A stretch of DNA of 64,000 bases from Paragordius varius (taxonomy: Eukaryota; Nematomorpha). The position numbers were made by a program, and so were the translations under genes. Below the pieces are notes generated by a model. That model ran no database searches. It had not been told where the DNA came from and worked only from the letters and a program-made list of their open reading frames with translations. Location: the NCBI GenBank assembly GCA_964247055.1, contig OZ176051.1, positions 8,680,001 to 8,744,000 on the forward strand. The letters are read 5' to 3'. Positions within the stretch are counted from its first letter, which is position 1, and every line of letters begins with the position of its first letter. Positions 49,791 through 61,619 of the stretch are shown piece by piece.

Positions 49791-50214
49791 CATTTTATGT
49801 CTAATGCTCTTGATCAAATTTTTTTTTTGATTTATGAACTAATGACAAATCCAAATTTTGTGGGCACCATTAAAAAACATACTACTATTAAAATATTGAT
49901 GTACTGCCATAAATATAAAGCATTGTTTTTTAAAATGAGTTCTATTTTGTTCATAATTCTCTAATTTTAGAAACTAGCTACCGAAAATAACACAGGCCGC
50001 ACGAAAATTTTAATGAAAGATATTTTTGATCATAAAATACATCTAAATAAATATGATTGGGTGATATGAAAAAATTACCATTTATATAACTGATGTTTAT
50101 CAAAATATGACAACATTTTATTGAATAATTTTTTCGGTAGAAATCAGAGGCTTAAAATATCATTAAAACAACAATGTGAGGGCTCCCGAAATAGTTTTGA
50201 TTTCTCTAAATGGC

Positions 50215-50785
50215 GTTTGCTTAACACTTCGATTCAAATTTGCTATCTAAATACCCCAAACTAAATTTGAGTTTAGATTAAAACTACTGAAGGTATGGTC
50301 CCAATTCAAATTTTTGCTTCTATCCAAATAAAAATTATATAAATATGCCAAATATATAAATAGAATTTTGTTTTGAAAAAAGACTTCCATGTCAAACTAT
50401 ATCGACGCCATTTTTATTTTACAAAATTTTTGCTAAATATCTTTTTTATATAATAAGGGTAAAATTGAAGCTAATTTGTTATTATTACATCTAACATTGA
50501 TAGAAATAAAAAAAGTGGTTTATTTTGTATTATTTTTCAATTTAACCATTACACACATGTCACGTTGACTAAATTTTTACCTTTCAGCTTAAAATAAGTA
50601 ATATCAAATATTTTTGAATAAATTTTTTATATATTACGGATTAATGTTATATAGGTGCAAAATTTTGCCATTTTGATTCCTTCCATATTTATAAAATTTA
50701 ATTTTAAACAACCCTAGGGTATTTAACTACCCCAATTCGAATCGAAGGACTAAAAGGAATGTGTTTTATCCAAGTGTTAAAAACG
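50215..50785 (-). mobile_element. MITE family B copy (right member of inverted pair)
   Basis: A mirror image of 49209-49790. It starts aacacttcgattcaaatttg and ends aattcgaatcgaaggactaa followed by ccaagtgtt. The spacer between the two (about 425 bp) is unique DNA. Confidence 0.8.
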
Positions 50786-51054
50786 CAAAAATTCTAGATT
50801 CGAAATTTTTTTTAAATATGCTAAATTCTGACAATTACTTTCCGAAATAGTATATTTAGGGTAAAAATTTTATTGGAAAAATTTTGGTAATTTATGGTAT
50901 ATTGAAGTATAGTGGAAGTATAAAAATATTTAAGGGTTGAAACTCGTTATATAAAATATGCTGATCTTTTTCATATTAAATAAAAGATTTGTTTGTCTAT
51001 ATTTAAATTATATATTGTGTTGATATGAAATAATCATTTTGAATAAAACACATT

Positions 51055-51240
51055 TTAACACTATTACCTTTTCACTTTTTTGTCCTAGTTTATCATTTAG
51101 GTAATTTTATATTTCCGGACTCAATTTTGTATATAAACAGCAGTTTTGAAAGTTATTTTAGTTAAAACTTAATTATAAACATTGTTCTCATTTCTTAGAA
51201 AATATTTTTTGCATTTGTGACTTTTATAGCCTAAAATTGC
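51055..51240 (-). mobile_element. MITE family A fragment (inverted)
   Basis: It reads gcagttttgaaagttatttt and then aacattgttctcatttctt, the reverse complement of the family A interior (gaacaatgtttaattatt, ttcaaaactg). It is cut on its right side by the tandem-array element. Confidence 0.5.
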
Positions 51241-52345
51241 TTGCCCTAAAAAATGCGCCACCATAGAATAACATTTTGAGGCAATTTTTCGAAAATCCCA
51301 CGAGAGCATATGGAATCAATCATGATTCCAGGTATTATCAGAATCAAGGCAAAAATTTTAATCGAGTGTTTTTTTGTTACTTTCCTGGTTAGGGGGCTAC
51401 TCGAGTAAAACTGCGTCATCATATCGATACAACCTGCCTTTGGAGCCAAATTTCAGAAAACCTATGAGACTAATAGGAACATATGGAATCCATGATAAAT
51501 CCAGATATTCCCCATATAAAGGCAAAAAATTTGCCCAACGCTTTTTTTATACCTGCCCTTGGGTAAGGAGCTACCCGCCAAAAACTGCGCCACTATATAA
51601 AATTTGTTTTTTTTTATTTTGGAGCTAATTTGCAGAAAATTTTATGAGCTCATTTAAATAATATTACCCGTAACTAGGTGAAAATTAAGGACAGGCGTTT
51701 TTTTTATTAGCCGTTAATTTGGGGCCTTTATGCCCTAAAAATACGCCATCATATAACTATTATTTAGTGTTGAGGTATTTTTTAAATAACCGATGAGACG
51801 ATGGTATCAAAGATGATTCCAAATATTTGCCCTATAAAGGCAAAGAATTAAAGTCAACGTTTTTCCATATAGGTCTTAGCGCTCTACCGGTTTAAAACTG
51901 AGACACCATACAAAAATGGCGTGGTTTTGGAGCTAATTTTCAAAAAACTTAAGAAGCCAAACGAGTTCAGTTAAACACATTTCTTAGGTATTAATATAAT
52001 ATCATTCTTTCCTTTAAAAATGAACCAGACATAATTTACTTTTATATCCCTTGATCCCAGCTGTGTGAACACAATTTCAAAATAAAGCTTCTAATTTCGT
52101 AAAACAAGAATCTTAAATTAAATGCAATGATAGTTGAATATTAACTTTTATAAGGGACAGTTTAAATATAGTCAATTTAGAGTAAACAATATTTGAGCCT
52201 ATGCAAAACCCGTAAAAGAATAATTAAAGACATTTTTTTAATATGTTTTTCATTATTTTATCTTCATTACCTCTATTTATTGCATTTTATTAAGAAAAAA
52301 ATATCGATGAGACTACGTAACAGCGAAGTGACAGGGCCAGCTAGT
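51241..52345 (-). repeat. Element with ~162-bp tandem units, left inverted copy
   Basis: Reverse complement of the start of 56663-59052. From its inner end (52345, ctagctggccctgtcac in reverse) it holds about 550 bp of unique leader matching 56663-57100, then several tandem units with the words gtggcgca, gggtagcc, attccatatgc and tgcctttat. It is more degenerate and shorter than the right copy and its outer end runs into a MITE fragment. Confidence 0.75.
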
Positions 52346-52499
52346 ATATAAACAAAATGAATAATACTCCTAATATTAATTTATATAAAAAATATAACAT
52401 ATATTAGCCTGCTTATAAGAGCTATTTGTATTAAATAAAATACACCCTATTTTGTTAAAAAATACATTTTGATCTGAAAAAACACACCCTGAGTCAATA

Positions 52500-53545
52500 A
52501 TACTAGCTATTTTTTGCATTTTCTGTTTAAAGCTATGGAGAGGCCAAAACAAAATAACTGAGGGCGCCAATAGGATTTTGAAAATAATTATATTTTGTAT
52601 TAAATTAAAAAAAACAATTATTTCTCGTCGATACAAGTGAAATTTTATTGGAATTCATACAATTTTAGAAATTAAAATTTATAATGCTAATTAATTATTT
52701 TAAATGCATACTAAATGAATGGAATCTATTAAATATGTTATATCGATATATTTGAATAAATATTGTAATAACTTATTTTTTTATCAACAACCTAAAGAAT
52801 AAGAGTGTGGGAGTATCTTCTGTTAGATGTGTTATTGTCATTTGGTATGGTTACCCTGCATATATGAAACAATTGCCATGTTAAACTAAAAGCAATATAA
52901 TCTTAATCTTGATCACATTACTATTAATACTAAAAACTTTGTTTCCACAACTGTAATTTTTTGATGATACAACATGAATCCTTACTGATTTTTAATCATT
53001 TCATATTTGTTGTGGTTTAAAATTTACCCTATCCTTAAGATCCTATATCAGAAATATAAAAATACCGCATCCTCCATTGATATTTGAAAATAAATAATAT
53101 TCACTATGTATAATTAACTATTTGTTATTAAACGTAAAACCCTCATAACTTTAAGAAATCAAAACTAACAAAATAAATATAGCTTATCTAAAACAGATGG
53201 TTTAAACCACAATTGCCTCTATCTGTATTTTTTTATGAATTATACGTGTTTAAAATTAGCTTTAAAAAACCCGATTAATGTGGATACCCGTTTTTTTCTT
53301 CCTAATTGAATGAATCATTTTATTTAAACTATTAAATGACATAAATTTAATATAACGCTATATTATAAACTTATATTTAATTTTCTGTCTATTATCTCTT
53401 GTTTTTGAAAAATTGAAAAACCCGTAATATCATGAAATTATGATTGGGGGATCATTTTAGTTTCGGTTTTGGAACACTGAAATTAGACTAAATTTATATT
53501 TTGAGTGGTGATGGAAAAAGTTTAAATTCGTCGATTAATTTAATT
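52500..53545 (-). mobile_element. Family C copy 3, old and inverted
   Basis: On the minus strand the start lies at 53545 (gtggtg...cactcaaa-type block, ttcagtgttttaaaac in diverged form). ttgaaaaacccg / caagagataa follows, and near 52510-52630 the family C end (aaaatcctattgg, ccctca, ttgttttggcctctccat, gaaaatgcaaaaaatag). The middle is strongly diverged. Confidence 0.55.
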
Positions 53546-53650
53546 AATAAATAAACGTAATCGATTTTTCTCCTAACGCACGACATCTATTTATGATTTT
53601 AAAAATATAATAAAAAAAGCAATTTATTATAGCATATACATATCTATATA

Positions 53651-54675
53651 TTAACAGGGCTCAAGGTTATTGATTAAATTAATTTTGGCGTGACGAGGCT
53701 CCCATTTAAACAAAGATGTAAATGCTATTCCTCTAATGCAATGTCCTTTGGAAATTACATTATCAAGACGTTCAATTGTAATACTTGCATGTCCAATAGA
53801 TTCCCAAGTTATATTAACTCCAATTTTAGTTTGTTCTACAGTAATCTAAAACAACAACACATTTTGTATTAATTAATTTATTTATAAATAATGATTTGAA
53901 ATACAGTACTATAATAATATAATTTTTGAATACATCTTTTTATCTAGGGATGTTTGCTATGAGAAATGACTTGCGTCATAATCAGTTTAGTTCAAGATAG
54001 AGTAAAAATAACGGTTTATTGGAAATATGTTTAATTTAAATTGATTATTTTTTTCAGTATATGTTATTTTAAATAACTCTAGCTATTTAAATCATGGTCT
54101 TAGCAAACATCCGCTTAACAAAATAAGGAAAACAAAACACAGAAAAAGATCATGACAAAATAAATAAAAATATTTTAAATAAAAAAATAATTTTAAAAAT
54201 CCTCTAAATTCAATCACTCTAACAAAATATATCAATCAATTTTATAAAAGCTGGTTAAGTTAGCATTTATCCGATATAATCAAATTTTTAACTATAAAAT
54301 TGCAACATTTTTTAACCTACGCCATTATTTTCTGTTTTGCCCTATTTAAAATCTATGGCATTTTTAAAAAAATAGAGGTAAAATAATTTGGCCGCATGTT
54401 TTCTGAATTAACAGCTTTGTGTTAAAAAGATTTCGAAACATTTTTGTACATGTATAACTTGTCAAATACCATTGAATTGAATTCCATCGTCAAGTTAAAT
54501 ACCTCCTGCGTTTTGATATTGATGAATTCAACAAAACACGCTTCTTCAGATAGATGATTCATTTTTAGTTTAACCTATCATATCAAAATATTTAGTAATT
54601 CAAAATCAATTAGTGCTGCCAGCCATTATATACCAATACTTCAAAAGTGTCATCGAACTCTTCAAGTTGGTCCAT
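53651..54675 (-). CDS. Small spliced gene of unknown function, 102 residues (3 exons)
   Basis: Exons 54675-54634, 54574-54503 and 53845-53651 have GT-AG borders, all in phase 0, and sum to 309 nt. The product begins MDQLEEFDDTFEVL, continues VKLKMNHLSEEACFVEFINI, then ITVEQTKIGVNITWESIGHA, IERLDNVISKGHCIRGIAF and FKWEPRHAKINLINNLEPC. There is no signal peptide or membrane segment; predicted strands alternate. Introns are 59 and 657 nt. The acceptor of exon 3 (gttgttttag) and the donor of exon 2 (GTATTT) are good. I do not recognise the family. That three short frames join in phase with protein-like composition is the main evidence. Confidence 0.55.
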
Positions 54676-54879
54676 AAAATTTAAATTTTGATTTAACCAT
54701 ATTTTGTTTTTAAATGTTATTATTTATTACCTAATTTTCTTTATTTATTATAAATTTATTAAATAAGTTTTTTTATTCAAAAACCACTTTTGTCTAATTT
54801 TTTCCAATTTAACAAAATAATTTAAAGATGTTAATGATAAAAATTGTAAATATTAAAAAACTTATTTGATTACATGTAA

Positions 54880-54884
<5 letters not shown>

Positions 54885-54939
<55 letters not shown>
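54885..54939. repeat. (TA)n microsatellite
   Basis: About 27 TA dinucleotides without interruption. Confidence 0.95.
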
Positions 54940-54944
<5 letters not shown>

Positions 54945-54959
54945 ATTCTAATTAATAAA

Positions 54960-56022
54960 GATATACGGTTCTTAAATGATCAAATTGATTTAAATTTTAT
55001 GTTAAATTAAAATAGGTTAAAAAGGATGAAAAACACACGATTTTGATAATTAAAAACAAAACGAAAAAGTTAAGGGATCAACTTGAAATGTTCAAGAACG
55101 AACGCGAAAATGCTCAAATACCAACTTGAAGTGTTCAAGGAAACTCTTGAGATGCCAATGTTATATCATATATTATATACAGCCAATCTAAAATCAAAGT
55201 TGACAGTTTTTAGTAATGTCCGCATTTATTGTTGAAAGAGGTATTATATCGTTTTAATGATAAAATATGCAAAAAACCCTTCACAGTTCGGAGTTAAAAC
55301 GATATCGAATTCGTGGTAATCAAGATAATTTGATATATATAAAGCCAACGATGAGCCGATCAAACGACAAAGCAACCCAATAAATTAGGACTAAAAATTG
55401 ATATTATATTTTATTCATATATTTAAAATTTATTAACAACTTTACGCAAGATTATTGTATAATTAATTTATAATATTGTAAATTCCGAAAATCTATCATT
55501 TTTTTCATATTTTTAGTAATATTTCACAGTTTACCATCTAGTGTTTTTAGGTTAATTAAAATTTATGGTGAAGACATTTGTCAAAGTTATGCTATGCAAT
55601 TTAACTATCAGACAAAAGACTCTGCTATTAAACTATTTATGTTTATAACATCTCTTAGTTTATCAATCCACATTATACACATATTCTATAAGATTATCAT
55701 TCGTTTGGAGAAATTATAATTGGTTATTGATCAATTTGCCGTTAATTGCCATATTAAGATTTCTTGTGGCAAAATTTTTTTTATAAAATATACGGTTTTT
55801 AAACTAGAATAAGCACGAGTCTAAGGAATGACCATTTTTAAACTAAATATTAAAATTGGGTGGCTCAGCGCAATCCATAGCGTAAATTACCCCCTTCAAA
55901 AACTTGCATTTATATCAGGAGATTCGATTTATGGTGATTAAATTTAAAGCAATGGATTAGTGATTACCATTTTATAAATTAACAATTAAAAAAAAAGAAT
56001 TTTTCATCATAATGAAACTTAC
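54960..56022. other. Intergenic, no gene recognised
   Basis: No gene is recognised. At 55080-55160 short repeated words (aacttgaaatgttcaag, aacttgaagtgttcaag) suggest a small decayed minisatellite. Confidence 0.4.
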
Positions 56023-56218
56023 GACATCGGAAGACCCCTCAATTTGTAAATTGGGAAACATTTTTAAATTAATTTCAAAATATTTCCCATAATGCGACCA
56101 TAGATTGAATGTGTCGAATGGTACATCGCGATGTAAGTTGCGTATCCTCATCCTTCCTCTCAAATACACATTTATTGATCTTTGATTGTTTTTTGTCATG
56201 GGTTCTAATATAGCATTT
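56023..56218 (-). CDS. Isolated internal exon of unknown gene
   Basis: The minus strand has acceptor tttcttag, an open 196-nt exon and donor GTAAGT. It reads NAILEPMTKNNQRSINVYLR, GRMRIRNLHRDVPFDTFNLW, then SHYGKYFEINLKMFPNLQI and EGSSDV. Edges and composition are those of a real exon. Partner exons are not identified: upstream the tandem-array element begins within 450 bp, and no matching exon is seen downstream before the gene at 54675. It could belong to that gene as an alternative upstream exon or be a remnant of a gene split by the repeat. Confidence 0.5.
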
Positions 56219-56662
56219 CTAAGAAAGATGAAAAAAATAATATGGAACATTTTTTATATGCTTTTGACCATTGCTACTTTATAGCACAAATACTTAATTG
56301 TCATTATGTAAAAATTTTCTATTTTGATTAAAATATTATAATTGATTTATTGAATTGGATTAAATATATTATCCATTTGACTCACAAATACCAGATAATG
56401 TTAAATATACATGCTAATATCTGAATAAAATTCCACTGTTATGAGAAAAATCATATTCTAAAAAATCCCATGTTTTATCAAACAAAGAAAATTGGATTCT
56501 GGATCCAATTGAATGCGACTTTGATCTATAACCTTAGGGAATTTTTTCGGTTTCATTTAAAATGGAAAATGCCGAGTTTTTATTAAACTTACTAGTAATA
56601 TCCCAGGTTTTGAAAACATCCATTACATGGTTTTATTTTGTTATGATATTATATTTTATTTA

Positions 56663-59052
56663 ATACTAGAGGGGCCTGTCACGCTTCTCTCTGACGTACA
56701 CCGATAATTATTCCTGATAATTTGCAATAAATAAAGGTAATGGAAAAAAAATAAAAAAACATATTTAATAAAAACAATGGCTTTAATTATTTTTTTTACG
56801 GGTTTTCGCATAGGCCCAAATATTGTTTATCGAAATTGACCATATTTAAACTGTCCCTTATTAAAGTTAAAATTGAACTATCATTGGATTTATTTTAAGA
56901 TTCGTTTTACAAAATTATGGTTAAAAGTATTATTTTGAAATTGTATTCACACAGCTGGGATTAAGGGAAAAAAGTAACTCATTTTTGGTCCCTTTTAAAG
57001 GAAAAAATTCGCCAGAAATGTGTTTAATGAGCTCGTATGTCTTCTTAAGCTTGTTAATCATCTCCAAAACCACGCCATTTTTGTATGCCTTCTAGTTTGA
57101 AACCGGTATATCCCTAACCATAAACTTATTTGGAAAAAGTGCTGAGTTAGATTCTTTGCTTTTAGAGCAAATATTTGGAATCCTCTATGATACCATCGTC
57201 TCATGGGTTATTGGAAAATATACCTCCACTAAATAATCGTTATATGATGGCATATTTTTGGGGTATAAAGGCACCAAATTAACGGCTAATAAAAAACGCC
57301 TGATCTTTATTACCTAGTTACGGGTAATATTTCAAGCTTTTAATGAGCTCATATGGCTATATAGATTTTTTTAAAATTAGCTCCAAAACAACGCAAATAT
57401 AGTGGCGCAGTTTTTGGCGGTTAGCTTCTCATCCAGGGGCAGGTATAAAAGAAGCTTTGGACAAAATTTTTGCCTTTATGGGGAATATCTGGAATTATCA
57501 TGGATTCCATATGTTCCTATAAGACTCATAGATTTTCTGAAATTTGGCCAAATGCATGCTGTATCGATATGGTGACGCAGTTTTACGCGAGTAGCCCCCT
57601 AACCAGGAGCGAAACAAAAAACGCTCGATTATAATTCTTGCCTTATTTCGGTTAATACCTGGAATGATTGATTCTATATGCTCTCGGGATTTTCAAAAAA
57701 ATTGCCTCAAAACCAAAAATTCATTTTATGGTGGCGTATATTTCAGGGCAAGGGCCTAATTAAGGGGTAATTTAATAAAACCGCTGTACTTAAATTTTTT
57801 TCTTTTTGCGGGTAATGTTTCAGGCCCTTATTGAACTCTTATGGCCTGATAAGTTTTCTAAAATTTGCCTCAAAAGTCACACTTTCTCGATATGGTGGCG
57901 CAGTTGTTGGCGGGTAGCCCGCTACCTAGAGGCCAATAGAAAAAAAATATTCGATAATTTTTGCCTTTATAGGGAAATACCTGGAATCATCATTCATTTT
58001 TTAGGTTCCTAATTGTTTTTGGAAGAATGGCTTCAAAACTAAAAAATCATTCTATGGTGGCGCATTTTTTAGGGAGTGAAGGGCCTAATTAACGGCTAAT
58101 TTTAAAAAACCGTGCGACCAAAATTTTGGCCTTTTTACGGGTAATATTTCAGGCCCTAATTAAACTTATGTGGCCTGATAAGTTTGAAAATTAACTCCTA
58201 AACAACGCAATTTCGATATGGTGAGTTTTAGGCGGGTAAGAGGCTGATACAAAAAAGCGTTTGATTAATTTTTGCCTTTTTACGGAGAATACATGGAATC
58301 ATGATTGTTTCCATATGCTCTCATTAGTTTTGAAAAAATTGCCTCAAAACTAAAAAATCATTCTATGGTGGCGCATTTTTCAGGGAGTGAAGAGGCTAAT
58401 TAACGGCTAATTATAAAAAACGCACGACCTAAATTTTTGCCCTGTTACGGGTAATATTTTAAATACCTTTTGAACTCATATGTGGCCTGATAGGTTTTCT
58501 GAAATTTAGCCCCAAAGGCAAGCTATTTCGATATGATGGGACAGTTTTTAGCGGTTTCCTACCCAGCAGCCAATAAAAAACCCACAACTAAAATTTTTGC
58601 CTTTTAACTGGGAATATTTGGTATCCTCATTAAATTTTTACGGTCTCATACCCTGGGCGACAAATAGGTAAAAAAATTATTTTTGGGGACTTTGTTTTTT
58701 GAAAAATGGCATTTTACGGGGGGAGCGGGTAAAAAGAGGGCCTAAATTAAAAAAGCGTGCCGGCTATGTTCGGCGCAATCAAAGAAAAGTAAAAAAATCA
58801 TATTTGAAATCGTATGGTCCAACACGTTTTCCGGAAAATTGTCTCAAAGACACGATTTTTGTGGAATTGTGTTTTCAAAAAAACCCGTTTTTTACATGAA
58901 GTGGGCCCGAAGTGGGGGCCTAATTCAAAAAAGGGCGAAGCTATTGTCGGGACATTCATCAATGATTATATTTTTTCGACATTTGGATTTAAATGGGTAC
59001 ACCGGTTTTCCGGAAACAGATCACAAAGCCAGCATTTTCCATTTTTATAAAT
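56663..59052 (+). repeat. Element with ~162-bp tandem units, right copy
   Basis: It begins actagaggggcctgtcacgc and has about 700 bp of leader. Then come eight or more units marked by tggtggcgca-type words at about 57402, 57571, 57730, 57893, 58056, 58217, 58369 and 58537, spaced 152-169 bp. Two unit types alternate: one with gcgggtagcc, one with gggagtgaagggcctaatta followed by acggctaat. So the higher-order period is about 325 bp. The last part (58680-59052) is a diverged extension repeated at 60433-60805. It has no coding capacity. The terminal word resembles some Helitron-like ends, but that is weak. Confidence 0.8.
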
Positions 59053-59414
59053 ATATAGATTTCTTTGAGCTAAAGATAGAAAAAACATTATTTTCTGACC
59101 GCTGAAAGAGTGATTATATTTTTTACAAGTACAACTAAATTTCTCCACATAATCAGCTTTAGCCATTATAAGGAAATCGTTAAAGGTTACTAAAATGAGA
59201 ATGCTTATATTAATATGCAATTTAACAAGGAATCACAATGGAATATATGTATTAAAGGAAGTACTTAAATAAAACCGATAATGCAAAAGATGAATTAATA
59301 TTAGATGAAAGGTCACATACAAAAAGAGATGGTAACTTTTCGGTAAAAAGATTGATAAATAGGGCTCCATATCGGAATAGTTTATAAATGACTGCTCATT
59401 AATGTAATCACTAT

Positions 59415-59422
59415 TATCGAAG
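59415..59422. repeat. 8-bp target site duplication, left
   Basis: tatcgaag immediately precedes the hAT terminus at 59423 and is repeated exactly at 61053-61060. Confidence 0.93.
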
Positions 59423-59935
59423 CAGGGGCGTACCGAGGGGGGGGGGGGGGGGGCAAGGGGTGCATCATGCCCCGGGCGCCGCTATTTAGGGGCGCCTAAA
59501 TGATTTTTTAAAATTAAATTTTAATTATGCAAAAATAATAAGAACTTTCAAATGAGATTTTTCAGCAATATAGGTAACCAGAAAATATTATACATGAAAG
59601 ATATTTTTTCTCTTAGTTGCCTTTTTCTTTCCAAGTGAAAAAATCTTTATATAATTAATATTTTATTAAATAAATTGCATTATAATTCTGTTAAAATAGT
59701 GTTATAAAATTCGCCTAGATTTACAATTATTTTTTAAATTATTAATGTTCGCTATTATCATAAGATCACTTCAATATATGCAACAAAAACATTATTTTTA
59801 TATATAATTAGCGTAAATCTCGTGCTTCTACGCAGCCCGAGAAAGTCCTTCGGATTTGTGGGGGGAGGGGCAATTTGGAAAAAGGGATAATAAAATGATC
59901 CACATATGTGAATTATTTCGAAACATTATTTAATA

Positions 59936-60331
59936 TACCATTTACAGTTCAAATTCACCCTTGAACAATTCAAATTCACCCTCAAACAATTCAAATTCAC
60001 CCTTGAACAATTCAAATTCACCCTCGAACAATTCAAATTCACCCTCAAATAAATAACATGTTTTTTAAGATTAAAAATTACCTATATTTTAATATATTTT
60101 TAAAAAATAAAATTTTGTTTTAAATTAAAATAATACTGAAAAAAATAATTAATTATGCCATAAAGATATATTTTATATTAATAATGAGTTATATTAATTC
60201 GAAAACACATAATTTATTTTTAGGGTGAATTTGAATTGTTCGAGGGTGAATTTGAATTGTTCAAGGGTGAATTTGAATTGTTTAAGGGTGAATTTGAATT
60301 GTTCACGGGTGAATTTGAACTGTAAATGGTA
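59936..60331. mobile_element. Nested fold-back element with inverted 21-bp arrays
   Basis: It begins taccatttacagttcaaatt and ends gaactgtaaatggta, with TA on both flanks. Left arm: five 21-bp units (caattcaaattcaccctnnaa), about 59944-60050. Right arm: five units of the reverse complement (gggtgaatttgaattgttnna), about 60222-60322. The spacer is about 170 bp of AT-rich DNA. Confidence 0.9.
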
Positions 60332-60432
60332 TAGCTATGATCTCATAGGAATTTCAAAACGCTGCATTCATACTAATATATTGTTTACTTGAGCGAAAAA
60401 TAGATTCAAAAAATTATTTTTGTGGACTTTGT

Positions 60433-60805
60433 TGTTTGAAAAAAAATGGCATTTTACGGGGGGAGCGGGTAAAAAGAGGGCCTAAATTAAAAAAGCGAGA
60501 CGACTATGTTCTGCGCAATCGAAAATAACTAAACAAAAATCATATTTGAAATTGAATGGTCCAACACGTTCTCCGGAAAATTGTCTCAAAGACACGATCT
60601 TTATGGACTTCTGTTTTCAAAAAAACCCATTTTTTACACGGGGTGGGCCCGAACTGGGGGCCTAATTCAAAAAAAGAGGCGAAGGTATTGTCGGGGTATT
60701 CATTAATGATTATATTTTTTTGACATTTGGATTCGAATGGGTTTACCGGTTTTCCGGGAACAGATCACAAAGCCAGCATTTTCCATTTTTATAAATATAT
60801 AGATT
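60433..60805 (+). repeat. Copy of 58690-59052 inside the hAT element
   Basis: A direct repeat of the last part of the tandem-array element, starting gcattttacggggggagcgg and ending gccagcattttccattttta. The two differ by scattered substitutions and a few indels. Confidence 0.9.
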
Positions 60806-61052
60806 TCCATATTATAGAATATATTAGAATATTAATGTATTTAAAAATGAATAAATTTAGTATGATATAAATATATATATTTAATAGATTTAAAATTTAT
60901 ATGACTGTGCTGTCTTATCTATGGTGTTTTGGTTACAACGTTTGTTTTTTTACTAAATTGTTTTATTGGCTTTTTTTAAAAAAAGGGGGGGGGGAGGGGG
61001 GCGCCATAAAAGTTTTATGCCCCGGGCGCCGCAAATGCTCGGTACGCCACTG

Positions 61053-61060
61053 TATCGAAG
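61053..61060. repeat. 8-bp target site duplication, right
   Basis: tatcgaag, identical to 59415-59422. Confidence 0.93.
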
Positions 61061-61429
61061 TGTAACTAGACATAAATACTAACACCATTTAAAAGCGATA
61101 ATACCATAATCGTAGTTGTCGTTGCCACAAATTTATGAAGTTTCCGAATAACAAAACAAAATTATATGTAATATTAATTAAATAATTTAAAAAAATTATT
61201 TACTGTAGATAATAAAAGAATTTTGCTGGATATGAGAGCTATTTACCTCAAATAATAATGCGAACGAAAAGTGGTACTTATTTTTTTTATTTTAATAAAA
61301 TTTGATTTTTCTTTTCAGATATGAAAAATATAAAATTATAACAAACAGCTTACATTGATGAACCCCCATATATTTAGTAAGAAAATATAAAACAATAAGT
61401 GAAAGAAAATAAAAAATATATCATAGTCA

Positions 61430-61612
61430 AAAACAACTTTTTTTCAAGAGCAACATTTTTTCATCCAAACGCAACATTTTTTTCAACCAAACGTAACTTT
61501 TTCAGCTTTCTTTGTAATAATGGTGTGCTTAAAAAATGTTGCGTCTGGTAAAAAATATATTGCGTTTGATTGAAAAAATGTTGCTGAATGAAAAATGTTT
61601 TTTGTTGAAAAA
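61430..61612. repeat. Fold-back repeat with inverted 21-22-bp units
   Basis: The left half repeats the word caacattttttcatccaaac about three times (period 21-22). The right half repeats its reverse complement (gcgtttgattgaaaaaatg, ttgc). A short unique spacer lies between (about 61505-61525). The architecture is like the element at 59936 but the sequence is unrelated. Confidence 0.8.
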
Positions 61613-61619
61613 TGGTATA

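Larger units (their letters stand above)
59423..61052. mobile_element. Non-autonomous hAT transposon, 1.63 kb, with nested repeats
   Basis: The ends are caggggcgtaccgag... and ...ctcggtacgccactg, terminal inverted repeats of the CAGTGGCGTACC hAT type. They are followed inward by mirrored atgccccgggcgccgc blocks and G-runs. Perfect 8-bp duplications (tatcgaag) flank it, the mark of hAT insertion. No transposase is present. Inside lie a fold-back element (59936-60331) and a 370-bp copy of the end of the neighbouring tandem array (60433-60805). Confidence 0.92.

Noticed and set aside
52376-52636. 86-residue minus-strand hydrophobic frame
   Set aside because: It overlaps the end of the old family C copy; the similarity is at DNA level to the transposon.
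56663-56700. Helitron 5' end (actag-gg-cc-tgtcac)
   Set aside because: The word resembles some Helitron-like ends, but neither a 3' hairpin with CTRR nor a Rep/helicase fragment was found.
58699-59105. Overlapping plus-strand frames rich in Arg and Phe
   Set aside because: They lie in the degenerate end of the tandem array and are not conserved in the copy at 60433.
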